DNA of 64,000 nucleotides from Pseudodesulfovibrio profundus (GTDB lineage: Bacteria > Desulfobacterota > Desulfovibrionia > Desulfovibrionales > Desulfovibrionaceae), in contig NZ_LT907975.1 of NCBI RefSeq assembly GCF_900217235.1, positions 1,835,001 to 1,899,000 on the forward strand, given 5' to 3'. Shown one piece after another: positions 35,471-44,472 of this stretch. A model generated the notes under the pieces. That model was given only the letters and a program-made list of their open reading frames with translations. It made no database searches and had not been told where the DNA came from. A program made the translations under genes and the position numbers. The first letter of the stretch is position 1. Every line of letters starts with the position of its first letter.

Positions 35471-36817
35471 ATGACCGCATATATTGAGAAGAAAAAGAAC
35501 CTGCTTCATATTGCAGACCGCACCCTGCAGGCTGTTTCCCCGGCCCCTGCAATGCGCAAAGCGTTGCAACTGGACGGAACAAAGCTGATCGTCGGCCGCA
35601 ATGAGTATGACCTGACCAGTTACGAACGTATCTTTGTCATCGGAGCGGGCAAAGCATCCGCTGCCATGGCCGAAACTCTGGAAGACATGCTTGGCGATCT
35701 GCTGCACGGCGGTATCGTCGCCACCAAATACGAGCATGCTCTCAACCTGAAAAAAACACAGGTACTCGAATCCAATCACCCGGTACCGGATCTGGCCGGA
35801 GAACGCGCGGCCAAGGAACTGCTGTCCATCGCCAAGGGTGTCACCGAGAACGATCTGGTCTTCTGCCTGCTCTCGGGCGGCGCAAGTGCCATTGTCCCTG
35901 CCCCCCGTCACCCCGTGACTCTCGAAATCAAACAGGCGATGACACGAAAGCTGCTCGAATGCGGGGCCACGATCAATGAGATCAACGCTATCCGCAAGCA
36001 CCTCTCGGAATTCAAGGGAGGCCAGTTGGCCAAGGCGCTGGAACCGTCCACCGTTGTCACCCTGATCATCTCGGATGTTGTCGGCGACCACCTCGACGTC
36101 ATCGGTTCCGGCCCGACAGCGCCGGACGCCTCCACCTATCTCGACTGTCAGGCCATCCTCGACAAGTATGCCCTGTGCAGCGCCATCCCCGAAGAAGTGA
36201 CACAGGTCATTGCCGAAGGATGCGCTGGCGAGGCGCCCGAGACATGCAAGGTAGGTGATGCCTGTTTCAAGCAGGTCAACAATGTGATCATCGCCGGCAA
36301 CTCAATGGCCGTTGACGGTGCAGCCGAGGCCGCCCGCGAGCTTGGGTACACGCCTGTTGTGGTGGATTACGCAATGGAAGGCGAAGCCCGGGACGTTGCT
36401 GCCAGGATGGTGCGACTGGCTGCTGAGTACTGTGAGAACAAGCACGACATCGCCCCTCCGGTCTGTCTGTTGGCCGGTGGCGAAACAACCGTGACTATCA
36501 AAGGCAACGGAAAAGGCGGGCGCAATCAGGAGTTTGCACTGGCAGCAGCCATTGAAATTTCCGAGTTGCAGGAGCATCGCGAACGGCTTTGCGTCATGAG
36601 TCTGGGCACGGACGGCACGGACGGCCCCACCGACGCAGCCGGAGCACTGGTCTTCCCCGACACGGTCGCCCGTTCGGACGAGCAGTCCGCCCTTGCACGG
36701 CAGGCGCTGGCCGATAACAATGCCTACGAGTTCTTCACCAATACGGACACGCTCTTGAAGACCGGCCCCACGCGTACCAATGTTATGGATGTGGTCGCCA
36801 TACTCGTGGATAAATAG
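35471..36817 (+). CDS. Glycerate 2-kinase (DUF4147/MOFRL)
   Basis: 448 residues. The N-terminal DUF4147 domain has IFVIGAGKASAAMAETLED, HPVPDLAGERAA, FCLLSGGASAIVPAP and INAIRKHLSEFKGGQLA. The C-terminal MOFRL domain has LLAGGETTVTIKGNGKGGRNQEF and LGTDGTDGPTDAAGA. It phosphorylates glycerate to 2-phosphoglycerate. It starts 38 bases after the reductase and shares its transcript, which ends at the 36838 hairpin. Confidence 0.92.
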   Translation: MTAYIEKKKNLLHIADRTLQAVSPAPAMRKALQLDGTKLIVGRNEYDLTSYERIFVIGAGKASAAMAETLEDMLGDLLHGGIVATKYEHALNLKKTQVLESNHPVPDLAGERAAKELLSIAKGVTENDLVFCLLSGGASAIVPAPRHPVTLEIKQAMTRKLLECGATINEINAIRKHLSEFKGGQLAKALEPSTVVTLIISDVVGDHLDVIGSGPTAPDASTYLDCQAILDKYALCSAIPEEVTQVIAEGCAGEAPETCKVGDACFKQVNNVIIAGNSMAVDGAAEAARELGYTPVVVDYAMEGEARDVAARMVRLAAEYCENKHDIAPPVCLLAGGETTVTIKGNGKGGRNQEFALAAAIEISELQEHRERLCVMSLGTDGTDGPTDAAGALVFPDTVARSDEQSALARQALADNNAYEFFTNTDTLLKTGPTRTNVMDVVAILVDK

Positions 36818-36837
36818 CATTCCGAGAAAGCAAGAAT

Positions 36838-36880
36838 AACCGCCGCTGATCCCAAAATGAGGATCGGCGGCGGTTTTATT
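36838..36880. terminator. Bidirectional terminator
   Basis: AACCGCCGCTGATCC / GGATCGGCGGCGGTT arms followed by TTATT, between convergent genes. Confidence 0.88.
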
Positions 36881-36902
36881 GTATCGATCGATTGGCTAAA
36901 GC

Positions 36903-38297
36903 CTATTGTTTGAACGAAGCCACATCAATATCGAGTCGTTTGATGATCTTCTGCAGGGCGACTCGGGACAGCCCACTCTTTCTGGCTGCTTCCGACACGT
37001 TACCCGATGATTTGGCGAGCAACTCTTCCACATAGGTCCGGGTAAAGTCGTCGACGACCTTCTCCTTTGCGTCCTTGTATGGAGCCAACTGCGACTCCCG
37101 TTCAGGCGCTTGACCATTCAACCCTTCCACCAGACGAACGTGGCTCAGCTCCAGCGCTTCGCCGGAAGAGAACACCGCCAGTCGACGAATGAAGTTCTGT
37201 AACTCGCGAACATTACCGGGCCACTGCTTGGTGGCAAGATATGCCAGTGCTTCCGGCGAGAAGTTCTTTTGCGGCACCTTCATCTCATCACAGGAGAGCA
37301 ACAGGAAATGCCGTGCGAGAAGAGCTATATCCTCGGACCTGTCTCGCAGAGCCGGGACATTGAGGCTCAACACATTGAGACGATAGTACAGGTCTTCGCG
37401 GAAGGAACCGTCCTTGATCTTTTCCTCAAGGGGCTGGTTGGTGGATGCGAGAATGCGCACATCAACGGGAAGGGTTTTGCTGGCACCAACGGGCCGAACT
37501 TCCCCTTCCTGAAGGGCGCGAAGCAATTTGGTCTGGATACCGGGAGAAATATCCCCGATTTCATCCAGCAGCAGCGTCCCGCCGTTGGCGGAAATGAAGA
37601 TACCCTTGCGATCGCGGTCCGCACCGGTAAACGCGCCCTTTACATGGCCGAAGAGTTCGCTTTCCAACAGTTGATCCGGGATGGCCGGACAATTGACCGT
37701 CAATAACGGTTTGTTCCTGCGCCGACTCAGCTTGTGGATGGTTCTGGCAACCAGTTCCTTACCGGTTCCCGACTCACCTCGGATGAGTACCGTGTAGTCG
37801 GATTCCGCCACGGCAGCGACCCCTTCCTTGAGACGACGAATGGGACTGCTGACGCCAACAAGCTCGTTGCCGCCGCATTGTTTCGCCACCATCTCCTGCA
37901 GTCGTGCATTTTCCGCCAGCAAGCGACTGCGCTCCAGACCACGTTGAACCACCTGAAACAGGGTGTCCGACTCCACCGGTTTGGTCAGAAAGTCATAGGC
38001 TCCCTTTTTGAGCGCCTCCACCGCCGTGGATACCGTTCCATATGCAGTGAGCATGACAACACTCAAATCAGGATAGGTCTCCTTGGCCGTGCGGAGCAAC
38101 TCCACACCATCCATGCCGGGCATGTTGAGGTCGGTCAACATAAGGCCCACCGGCTCCCGCTCGAGTATGCCAAGAGCCTCCTCACCGCTATGGGCTGTCA
38201 GGAAACTCTCGTCCGGATACTTGCGCTCAAGGAGACGCGCGAGCCCCCGCGCAAAATCCTTTTCATCATCCACCAGCAAAACGCCTACGGATTCCAT
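36903..38297 (-). CDS. NtrC-type sigma-54 response regulator
   Basis: 464 residues. Receiver (1-120): LLVDDEKDF, phospho-Asp in LMLTDLNMPGMDG, Lys in FLTKPVES. AAA+ domain (about 145-380): RGESGTGKELVARTIH (Walker A), the sigma-54 contact loop GHVKGAFTGA, GGTLLLDEIGD, and arginine-finger region FREDLYYRLNV. Fis-type helix-turn-helix at the C-terminus: NVSEAARKSGLSRVALQKIIKRL. It follows the kinase gene by 12 bases. It is divergent from a sigma-54 promoter, its probable target. Confidence 0.95.
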   Translation of the reverse strand: MESVGVLLVDDEKDFARGLARLLERKYPDESFLTAHSGEEALGILEREPVGLMLTDLNMPGMDGVELLRTAKETYPDLSVVMLTAYGTVSTAVEALKKGAYDFLTKPVESDTLFQVVQRGLERSRLLAENARLQEMVAKQCGGNELVGVSSPIRRLKEGVAAVAESDYTVLIRGESGTGKELVARTIHKLSRRRNKPLLTVNCPAIPDQLLESELFGHVKGAFTGADRDRKGIFISANGGTLLLDEIGDISPGIQTKLLRALQEGEVRPVGASKTLPVDVRILASTNQPLEEKIKDGSFREDLYYRLNVLSLNVPALRDRSEDIALLARHFLLLSCDEMKVPQKNFSPEALAYLATKQWPGNVRELQNFIRRLAVFSSGEALELSHVRLVEGLNGQAPERESQLAPYKDAKEKVVDDFTRTYVEELLAKSSGNVSEAARKSGLSRVALQKIIKRLDIDVASFKQ

Positions 38298-38309
38298 TAT
38301 ATATCCCCC

Positions 38310-40730
38310 TTACTCCTTATCACCGCTTGCGCGGGGCAAACGGATGGAGAAAACTGCTCCATCGTCATTCTTCACATCAATGGTTCCATGCATTTCCTGC
38401 ACAAGGCCATATACCACCGCCAAGCCCAGTCCGGTCCCCTTGCCCACTTCCTTGGTGGAGAAGAAGGGATCGAACAACGACTTGATATTTTTATCGGATA
38501 CGCCCGGTCCGTTGTCGCGGACCCGCAGCAGGATCATATCCGTCCGAATGTCATGCGATATGAGCACCGTGATGACACCAGTCCCCGGGTCAACGGCATC
38601 AAGGCCATTCTTGAGAAGGTTGGCGAGAATCTGCTCGACAGACTGCTCGTTGGCAACCACCGAAGGCAGGTTGGGAGCAAAGTCCTTGCGCAATGTGACC
38701 CCTTGCTGCTGGGCCTGAAGCCGGAACACGCTCATGGAGTTGGATACGACGGTGCCGATATCCAGCTCGACAAGCTCCGCCTGTTTCGGGCGAGCAAAGT
38801 TGAGCAGATCCTGCAAGACGTTCTGCGCCTGTGTGGCGTGTTTCAGGATGACCTCGGCATCAGAACCGATCTCCTGTCCAGGCTCCGCTCCCTTGAGCAA
38901 CTCGGCATAGCACTTGATGACACCCAGCGGGTTGTTCATCTCATGCGCCAGTCCAGCGGCAAGCTGACCGACCGTGGCCAGCTTCTCGCTCTGCTGCATG
39001 GTTTCGAGCATCCGCCGTTCCTGTGTGATATCGCGAACGTAGATAACTCCCTGCCGCTCACCGGCAGCGCCCCCGGTCACGGGGAAGACGTTGAGGGCAA
39101 AGTTGCGGCCGTCATCGGTTTCCACCACCTGCGACATGGGTTCTCCCTGTCGCAAAGAAGCCGGGAACGGACATTCACCGAACACGCCACCGTCATGGAA
39201 CAATCGCCCACAGGCATCGTCAGACAAGGCACCACCAAATGAGGTTGCCAGCTCACGAGCGGCCTGGTTTGCCAGAACAACGCTTCGGCTGGAGTCCATG
39301 AGCAGCAACGGATCACCGATGCCTTCGACAATAGCCTGCAGCATTCCTTTCTGGCGAAGGAGGTTGTTCAGTGCGGACAGGTTTTCCATAGCAATGCCAA
39401 GCTGGTGTCCGAGCGCCCGGAGCACATCTCGGTCCTGTTCCTTGAGCCCTTTGCCTTCTTCCCACTCCAGGCAAAGAATGCCTTCGGAATACTCGTCGGA
39501 TGCGCCGACCGGAATATATGCCTTATTATCCTCATAGAAAGGCTTGACCTCAACGAGGATTTCCTTCCAGTTGCCGGGAAGCTCCGGCCGTTGCAATCCT
39601 TCCGGCCACGTATAGTAGCTCCGAGAGGCGAACATGCAGACAAAGCCGCCCTGCACCGCCTTGAATCGACGAACGATGAGCGGAAGGGAATATTTCCACA
39701 TGTCACGCCGCGAGTGGCTCTTGTTAAGGCCATCCAGCAACTGGACAAAGAGTCCCACGTCCGACCGACGCTCGTCAGCTTCATCACGCAGCTCATGGGT
39801 TCTGACTTCAACCATCTGTTCCAGGTTGACCGAGTGTTCACGCAACTGATGGTGGACGCTGTGCAGGTGATCGCCCAGCTCCTCCAGCCCTTGCATGACT
39901 TCCTCGATTTCATCTTCCTGTTCGAGCTTCTGGGTCACTCCCAACTCAGGCTCCACATCGAAAAGATTGCGGAATTTCTGAATAAGACGTCTGAGGTTGG
40001 TCATGATCAATCGGTTGAAGAACATCTGCACCAGACCAAAGAAGATCAACATGCCGCCACCGTACAGGGCTGCATACCCCATGGTAGCCTCACGAATCTT
40101 GGCAACGGCTCCGTCTACGGGCACGCCTACAACCACAAGGCCGTCAGTAGCGTCTTCCTCATGATCAAATCCACGCTCGGCACCATATCGATCAAGCAAC
40201 ACCGGCGGAGCATCGGACGGTGTTCCGTGACATGTCAGGCACGATTCCTTGAATATGACCGGACGCGCCTTGATGTAATAATCCTTGCCGTTGATCTCGC
40301 GATAGCCTTCCCAATAGTGCTTGCCCTCATTGGTGCGAAAATACTGCAGCAGGTCTGCTTCCTGGCTGTTGATCTCAAAAAGCGGATTACGGGCGTTCTC
40401 TGCCACACGCCGATAGTGGTAGGCCGTGTCGCTCAGATCAAGTCGATCCATGATTGCCCGGGATATATATGAGGATGACATGGCTTCGATGATGAATTCA
40501 TCTTCCGGCAATGTCTGAAACATCTTGGGACGCAGCACTTCACGTACATAGGACTGCACACTGGACACCGATCCAAAAACGAGATCGGCCCTGTCGCGCA
40601 CCTGTGCATCAAGCAGCGAGCTTAAATGAAAATACATTCCCGAAGCGAAGAACACCCCGAGAAATAGAACAATGGTCCCCAAGCCAAACAAAAATTTGGC
40701 CTGGAGTTTTTTCGGACCCAGATACGCCAT
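38310..40730 (-). CDS. Membrane sensor histidine kinase with c-type heme site
   Basis: 806 residues. TM1 is at about 11-35. A periplasmic Tll0287-like (DUF3365) domain carries a heme-c motif CLTCH at 164-168. TM2 is near 212-240, then a HAMP-like and coiled segment, a GAF-like region (about 330-450), and a PAS domain (about 465-570) with LLLMDSSRSVVLANQAA. The kinase core has the phospho-His in LAAGLAHEMNNPLG, the N box LLKNGLDAV, and G boxes DNGPGVSDKN and GKGTGLGLAVV. The covalent heme suggests redox, NO or O2 sensing outside the membrane. GGAGT lies eight bases before the ATG. Confidence 0.93.
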   Translation of the reverse strand: MAYLGPKKLQAKFLFGLGTIVLFLGVFFASGMYFHLSSLLDAQVRDRADLVFGSVSSVQSYVREVLRPKMFQTLPEDEFIIEAMSSSYISRAIMDRLDLSDTAYHYRRVAENARNPLFEINSQEADLLQYFRTNEGKHYWEGYREINGKDYYIKARPVIFKESCLTCHGTPSDAPPVLLDRYGAERGFDHEEDATDGLVVVGVPVDGAVAKIREATMGYAALYGGGMLIFFGLVQMFFNRLIMTNLRRLIQKFRNLFDVEPELGVTQKLEQEDEIEEVMQGLEELGDHLHSVHHQLREHSVNLEQMVEVRTHELRDEADERRSDVGLFVQLLDGLNKSHSRRDMWKYSLPLIVRRFKAVQGGFVCMFASRSYYTWPEGLQRPELPGNWKEILVEVKPFYEDNKAYIPVGASDEYSEGILCLEWEEGKGLKEQDRDVLRALGHQLGIAMENLSALNNLLRQKGMLQAIVEGIGDPLLLMDSSRSVVLANQAARELATSFGGALSDDACGRLFHDGGVFGECPFPASLRQGEPMSQVVETDDGRNFALNVFPVTGGAAGERQGVIYVRDITQERRMLETMQQSEKLATVGQLAAGLAHEMNNPLGVIKCYAELLKGAEPGQEIGSDAEVILKHATQAQNVLQDLLNFARPKQAELVELDIGTVVSNSMSVFRLQAQQQGVTLRKDFAPNLPSVVANEQSVEQILANLLKNGLDAVDPGTGVITVLISHDIRTDMILLRVRDNGPGVSDKNIKSLFDPFFSTKEVGKGTGLGLAVVYGLVQEMHGTIDVKNDDGAVFSIRLPRASGDKE

Positions 40731-40840
40731 GATTCACTCCGGGGGCACCGCCCCCCTCGGTTGTAAATTGACTCCCCAGCCTGCGCTGAAGGCACGTGAC
40801 CCTATCGTACTTTGCCGTCTTGGTACAACGAGAAGACGAA

Positions 40841-40858
40841 TTGTCATACTTATGCCAA
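40841..40858. promoter_or_regulatory. Candidate activator site upstream of sigma-54 promoter
   Basis: Inverted repeat TTGTCAT-N4-ATGCCAA (6 of 7 pairs), about 100 bases before the -24 element. A similar TTGCC...GTACAA lies at 40812-40828. The position fits an NtrC-type enhancer. Visual match only. Confidence 0.35.
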
Positions 40859-40955
40859 CCGGAGGTTACCACCTGTAAACCAGAGTTAGCAATATGTGAA
40901 TTTTCATTTTTTACTAAATCTAATAAAAAAGGACACTTATCTCTTTTTTCACGTT

Positions 40956-40970
40956 TGGCACGTACCTTGC
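40956..40970 (+). promoter_or_regulatory. Sigma-54 promoter of the yeiH-like operon
   Basis: TGGCACGTACCTTGC matches the -24/-12 consensus TGGCACG-N4-TTGC at every fixed base. Transcription would start near 40982. This excludes a longer frame opening at 40981 and supports the start at 41023. Confidence 0.92.
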
Positions 40971-41022
40971 CTATAAGAGAGTGACTGTTCATTATTTAGA
41001 TAACCCAAAGGAGAGGTTAGGT

Positions 41023-42663
41023 ATGGCTAAAGTAGACGTCGGACGTCCCGACAATACTCCATTGTGGATCCTCAGCGGCATGCTGTTGATCTATGGTGCT
41101 CTGGTCGCCTCCGGAGCACTGACCGGTCTGTTGACCACGTTCAAGGTTCACAAAGCAATTGGCATGATGGAAACTCTGTCATTCGTCGGTGGTGGCCTTG
41201 GTGTCGCAACCGCACTGCTGCGTCAAACCCGCATGGGCAAGCCCATGACAAATTTTGACACGTTCGTTCTGGAGACCATCCCGGGCGTTCTGTTCATCCT
41301 GGCACTGGCCATGGGCATCCGTTGGTTGGCCGAGCCCACTGTCAAGATGATGTCCTCCGCCCTGGTCCCCGTACTCGGCTTCAAGATCTACAAGGTCCTG
41401 AACCTGAACTACGTTGTCCTCGGTATTATCGTTGGTATTATCATTACCAACACCTGGGGCATTCCCCGTTTCGCTGCATCCGGTGTTAAGACCGCTCGCT
41501 TCGTACTGAAGATGGGTGTTATCCTCCTGGGTGCCCGTTACTCTTTCGCCGAGCTTGCCAAGCTGGGTATGGTTTCCGTCTGGATGATCGGTTTCTTCGT
41601 CCTCGGTACCGTATTCTTCGTGCTCTTCCTCGGTAAAATCTTCAAACAGCCCAAGTCCATGACTGGCGTACTCTCCGCTGGTATGGGTGTTTGCGGTGTA
41701 TCCGCAACTGTTGCTTGTGCTCCGGTCGTCAAGGCCAAGTGCTCCGAGATGGCTTACACCATCGGTACCATCCTCGGCTTCGGTATCCTCTGCATGTTCG
41801 CCTTCCCGACCATCGGTAAGCTGGCTGGCATGAACGCAACCCAGTTCGGTGCATGGGCCGGTACCGGTATCCTGAACTCCGCTCAGGTTGCTGCTGCCTG
41901 TCTCGCATTTAACGCCGTTGACATTAAGACCCTGAAAGTCGGTGAGATCTTCAACATCACCCGTGTTCTGTTCCTGCCCATCATCGTCCTGGTGCTCGCC
42001 ACCTGGTTCGGCAAGCAGTCCGGCACGAAGCTCTCCTTCAAGGAAGTTGTCATCGACAAGTTCCCCATCTTCATTCTCGGCTTCCTGCTGCTCTTCCTGA
42101 TGTCCTCCCTGGGTCTCTTCTCCCCTCCGGGCCACTACAAGGGTAAGTACCTCGACTTCAGCTACAACCAGCGCACCGAAGTCACCCCTGAAGAGCTGAC
42201 CACCCTGAAGAAAGCCCTTGATACCGGTATCGCCGGCCTGAACGCTCAGGAACAGGAAGCTTTTGCAGACCTGGTCAAGCAGCACCAGATCGCCGGTAAC
42301 TTCGAAGACCGCGAAAACAAATCCAAGTTCGACGAAACTGCTCGTGGTCGTATGTCTGGCCTCGAATCCATGATCGCTCGCGACAAGGGTGGAGAAATCA
42401 CCCTGACAGCAGAAGTCAAGGACGCTGTAAAGCATGCTCTCAAGCAGGTTAAGAAGGCATCCAAGACTGTTGTTACCCTGACTGACGCCATGATCTGGTT
42501 CTTCGCCTACGGCCTTATCGGTCTCGGCATGCAGATCACCAAGAAGTCTCTTGCTCAGGCCGGTGGCTGGCCGCTCATTATGGGTGGTATCTCCGGCGTA
42601 GCCAAGGCAACCCTGTCCTTCATCGTTGTCATGTACTTCGTTAAGGACGTAGTCCTTCACTAA
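41023..42663 (+). CDS. YeiH/PSE-family putative exporter with inserted domain
   Basis: 546 residues, about 200 more than typical YeiH (near 350). Roughly eleven hydrophobic segments are seen, with family motifs GVILLGARYSFAELAKLG, GMGVCGVSATVACAPVVKAK and WAGTGILNSAQVAAA. A hydrophilic insert of about 110 residues (near 365-475) starts after SLGLFSPPGHYKG, is Glu/Lys-rich, and lies before the last membrane segments. The family is called putative sulfate exporter, but the substrate is unproven. AAGGAGAGG precedes the ATG. Abundant optimal codons suggest high expression. It is first gene of a sigma-54 operon. Confidence 0.85.
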   Translation: MAKVDVGRPDNTPLWILSGMLLIYGALVASGALTGLLTTFKVHKAIGMMETLSFVGGGLGVATALLRQTRMGKPMTNFDTFVLETIPGVLFILALAMGIRWLAEPTVKMMSSALVPVLGFKIYKVLNLNYVVLGIIVGIIITNTWGIPRFAASGVKTARFVLKMGVILLGARYSFAELAKLGMVSVWMIGFFVLGTVFFVLFLGKIFKQPKSMTGVLSAGMGVCGVSATVACAPVVKAKCSEMAYTIGTILGFGILCMFAFPTIGKLAGMNATQFGAWAGTGILNSAQVAAACLAFNAVDIKTLKVGEIFNITRVLFLPIIVLVLATWFGKQSGTKLSFKEVVIDKFPIFILGFLLLFLMSSLGLFSPPGHYKGKYLDFSYNQRTEVTPEELTTLKKALDTGIAGLNAQEQEAFADLVKQHQIAGNFEDRENKSKFDETARGRMSGLESMIARDKGGEITLTAEVKDAVKHALKQVKKASKTVVTLTDAMIWFFAYGLIGLGMQITKKSLAQAGGWPLIMGGISGVAKATLSFIVVMYFVKDVVLH

Positions 42664-42671
42664 AAGGAGAA

Positions 42672-42845
42672 ATGAAAATGGCACAACCCGATGTCAAATG
42701 CGATATCAATAAGTCCGATCAGGAAGAGAACGAAGAACGCGCACTGTCCGTCTTCGAATCCGAGAAGAACGAAGACCTGACCGCCCTCGCGCTGGTCATG
42801 GTAGTTACCTTCCTCGTACTCCTGTTCACCAAATGGCTTGCCTAG
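42672..42845 (+). CDS. Small single-TM protein
   Basis: 57 residues, MKMAQPDVKCDINKSDQEEN... then one membrane segment LALVMVVTFLVLLFTKWLA at the very C-terminus. It starts eight bases after the exporter stop, with AAAGGAGAA as ribosome binding site. The acidic cytoplasmic part and terminal TM suggest an accessory subunit of the exporter. No family recognised. Confidence 0.8.
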   Translation: MKMAQPDVKCDINKSDQEENEERALSVFESEKNEDLTALALVMVVTFLVLLFTKWLA

Positions 42846-42934
42846 TAAGTAAATAACCGACATCCTCTCCGTTTCCGAGAGGGACCACATGGTCCCTCTC
42901 GGCACGGAGAGCAAACAAAAAAACAATACTCGTC

Positions 42935-43378
42935 ATGAAGCATATATTACTCGCCACCCACGGAACTCCCGGAGCACGCAAGGCCGAAATCCTTGCCCGG
43001 CAGTGGGCTTATCAATACGGCGCAAAGGTCACCGTCCTGTCCATCATCAATGAGGCCTGGGGCGACATGACCTGCGACGACTGGCTCAACACATCAACGA
43101 CACGCAACAACTTCGGATCCTATGTGGCGGGAGAAATCGCCAAGGAAATCGAAGGAGTCTGGGATCGCGTTCGCAAGGATTTCGATGGAATTGAAATCGA
43201 TTTCCTGAGCAAGGGCGGCAAACTCGAAGATGTATTGGCTGAAGCGGCCGAAAAGGTCGGCGCCGATGTGGCGATTATGGGTGCCTGGCAGAAAGTACAG
43301 GCTCCCGGCTTCAAGGACCGTTTAGAAAACAAGCGTCTGCACCCGCAGATGCCCTGCCCGCTGGTGGTGGCACCATGA
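42935..43378 (+). CDS. Universal stress protein family member
   Basis: 147 residues, a UspA-like fold. It begins KHILLATHGTPGARKAEILA, continues with the middle beta-alpha units, and ends with GADVAIMGAWQKVQAPG and CPLVVAP. The usual ATP-binding G-2x-G-9x-G(S/T) motif is modified, so nucleotide binding is uncertain. Its stop overlaps the next start by four bases. Confidence 0.8.
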   Translation: MKHILLATHGTPGARKAEILARQWAYQYGAKVTVLSIINEAWGDMTCDDWLNTSTTRNNFGSYVAGEIAKEIEGVWDRVRKDFDGIEIDFLSKGGKLEDVLAEAAEKVGADVAIMGAWQKVQAPGFKDRLENKRLHPQMPCPLVVAP

Positions 43379-43983
43379 CAAGCACTTCTGATCTCATAGA
43401 CCGTAGAGAACGCGCTCAGGCCGAGGCCGACGAGCTGCCCCGTCCCAACACGTGGATGGAGACAACGCTTCCCTGGAACGAATCGTTCTGGCAGAAGCTC
43501 AACCGTAAAACGCTCATGCGTCTCAACCCGCACTGGCATATTGAAAAGCCCAAAGACGGCGCCTATCCGGTAGAAGATGTGCTGGTGGAATCCGAGTTCA
43601 ACACCGACCCGGAGTTCAATCGTGATGAAAAGACGTTCTCGGCCCATTTCTCTGAAATTGGCCTGACGCTTTCCGCACGCTCCACTGAAGACGGAACCAA
43701 TACCGCTCTGTCTTACTCCATTGATGCGCCCAAAGGTGCTTCATTCACCAAGGAAGATGCGGGACGCACCATGCAATACTGGCTGCCTTCGCTTCGGGAA
43801 TACTACCGACTCCATGAAAGCAACTCGCTCAAGCACCGCGCCTGGCGTTTCTTCATGGACAAGATCATCCTGACGATGAATCCCACCCAGCGTCGTATCT
43901 GCGGTTTCATGTTCAAACTGACCATCCTCGAATGCCTGCTCATTCTCATTCTGGGCGTCGGCTGGTTCTACTACGGAGCATAA
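43375..43983 (+). CDS. Membrane-tethered protein of unknown function
   Basis: 202 residues. A soluble N-terminal region of about 170 residues (NTWMETTLPWNESFWQKLNR, HWHIEKPKDGAYPVEDVLVE) is followed by a C-terminal membrane segment LTILECLLILILGVGWFYYGA. No known family was recognised. Overlap with the Usp gene and 12-base spacing to the next gene place it in the sigma-54 operon. Confidence 0.75.
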   Translation: MTSTSDLIDRRERAQAEADELPRPNTWMETTLPWNESFWQKLNRKTLMRLNPHWHIEKPKDGAYPVEDVLVESEFNTDPEFNRDEKTFSAHFSEIGLTLSARSTEDGTNTALSYSIDAPKGASFTKEDAGRTMQYWLPSLREYYRLHESNSLKHRAWRFFMDKIILTMNPTQRRICGFMFKLTILECLLILILGVGWFYYGA

Positions 43984-43995
43984 ACGGAGTTGATC

Positions 43996-44307
43996 ATGGC
44001 AGAATCCAAAATTTACAAGAACATGTTTAGGCACTTTTTCGTTGGACTGGGTGCAATAACCTATCTCACCCTGGGTTTCACCCTGCTCTACCAATACCTC
44101 GGCGTCATCAATGACTGGCCGGGAGTATTCCTTACCGTGATGCGCGAAGCCTCCGGAGATTGGTGGCTGGACATCGATTGGACATCCCCTGTGCTGCTTG
44201 GCACCTTTTGCATCACCACGTTGCTTGCGGGCATTTATGCCGCCGTCAAGCGCAACGATTTCGGTGAATACAGAGAACCGGACATCCAAAGCCAATCCGG
44301 CTTCTAG
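43996..44307 (+). CDS. Small membrane protein, two TM segments
   Basis: 103 residues with hydrophobic segments near 12-38 (FFVGLGAITYLTLGFTLLYQYL) and 65-82 (LLGTFCITTLLAGIYAAV). ATG 43996 has GGAG at proper distance; a TTG six bases earlier is less likely. Last gene of the operon. Unknown function. Confidence 0.75.
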   Translation: MAESKIYKNMFRHFFVGLGAITYLTLGFTLLYQYLGVINDWPGVFLTVMREASGDWWLDIDWTSPVLLGTFCITTLLAGIYAAVKRNDFGEYREPDIQSQSGF

Positions 44308-44310
44308 CGC

Positions 44311-44348
44311 AACACCCGAGGTCATCGCCCCCGACCTCGGGTGTTTTT
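44311..44348 (+). terminator. Terminator of the yeiH-like operon
   Basis: AACACCCGAGGTC / GACCTCGGGTGTT perfect 13-bp arms followed by T5. Confidence 0.93.
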
Positions 44349-44472
44349 CATGTATCTGTCGCTTGGCAGAGGCATCATCATATTTTATACTACAATCAGG
44401 TGATACCAAGAGATTGGTAGCCCTTCGCGGTGTCTGTTTTCTCCTCTTTTCTTATCGATCAGGAGAACGTCA

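Noticed and set aside
37734-39242. Long plus-strand frame across the regulator and kinase genes
   Set aside because: Runs antisense across two well-supported genes and their junction; no domain recognised.
40981-41022. Longer N-terminus for the exporter
   Set aside because: Starts at the predicted sigma-54 transcription start and so would lack a ribosome binding site; 41023 has AAGGAGAGG.
41179-42684. Long open frame antisense to the YeiH-type exporter (501 codons)
   Set aside because: Acidic low-complexity translation produced by the optimal codon use of the real gene.
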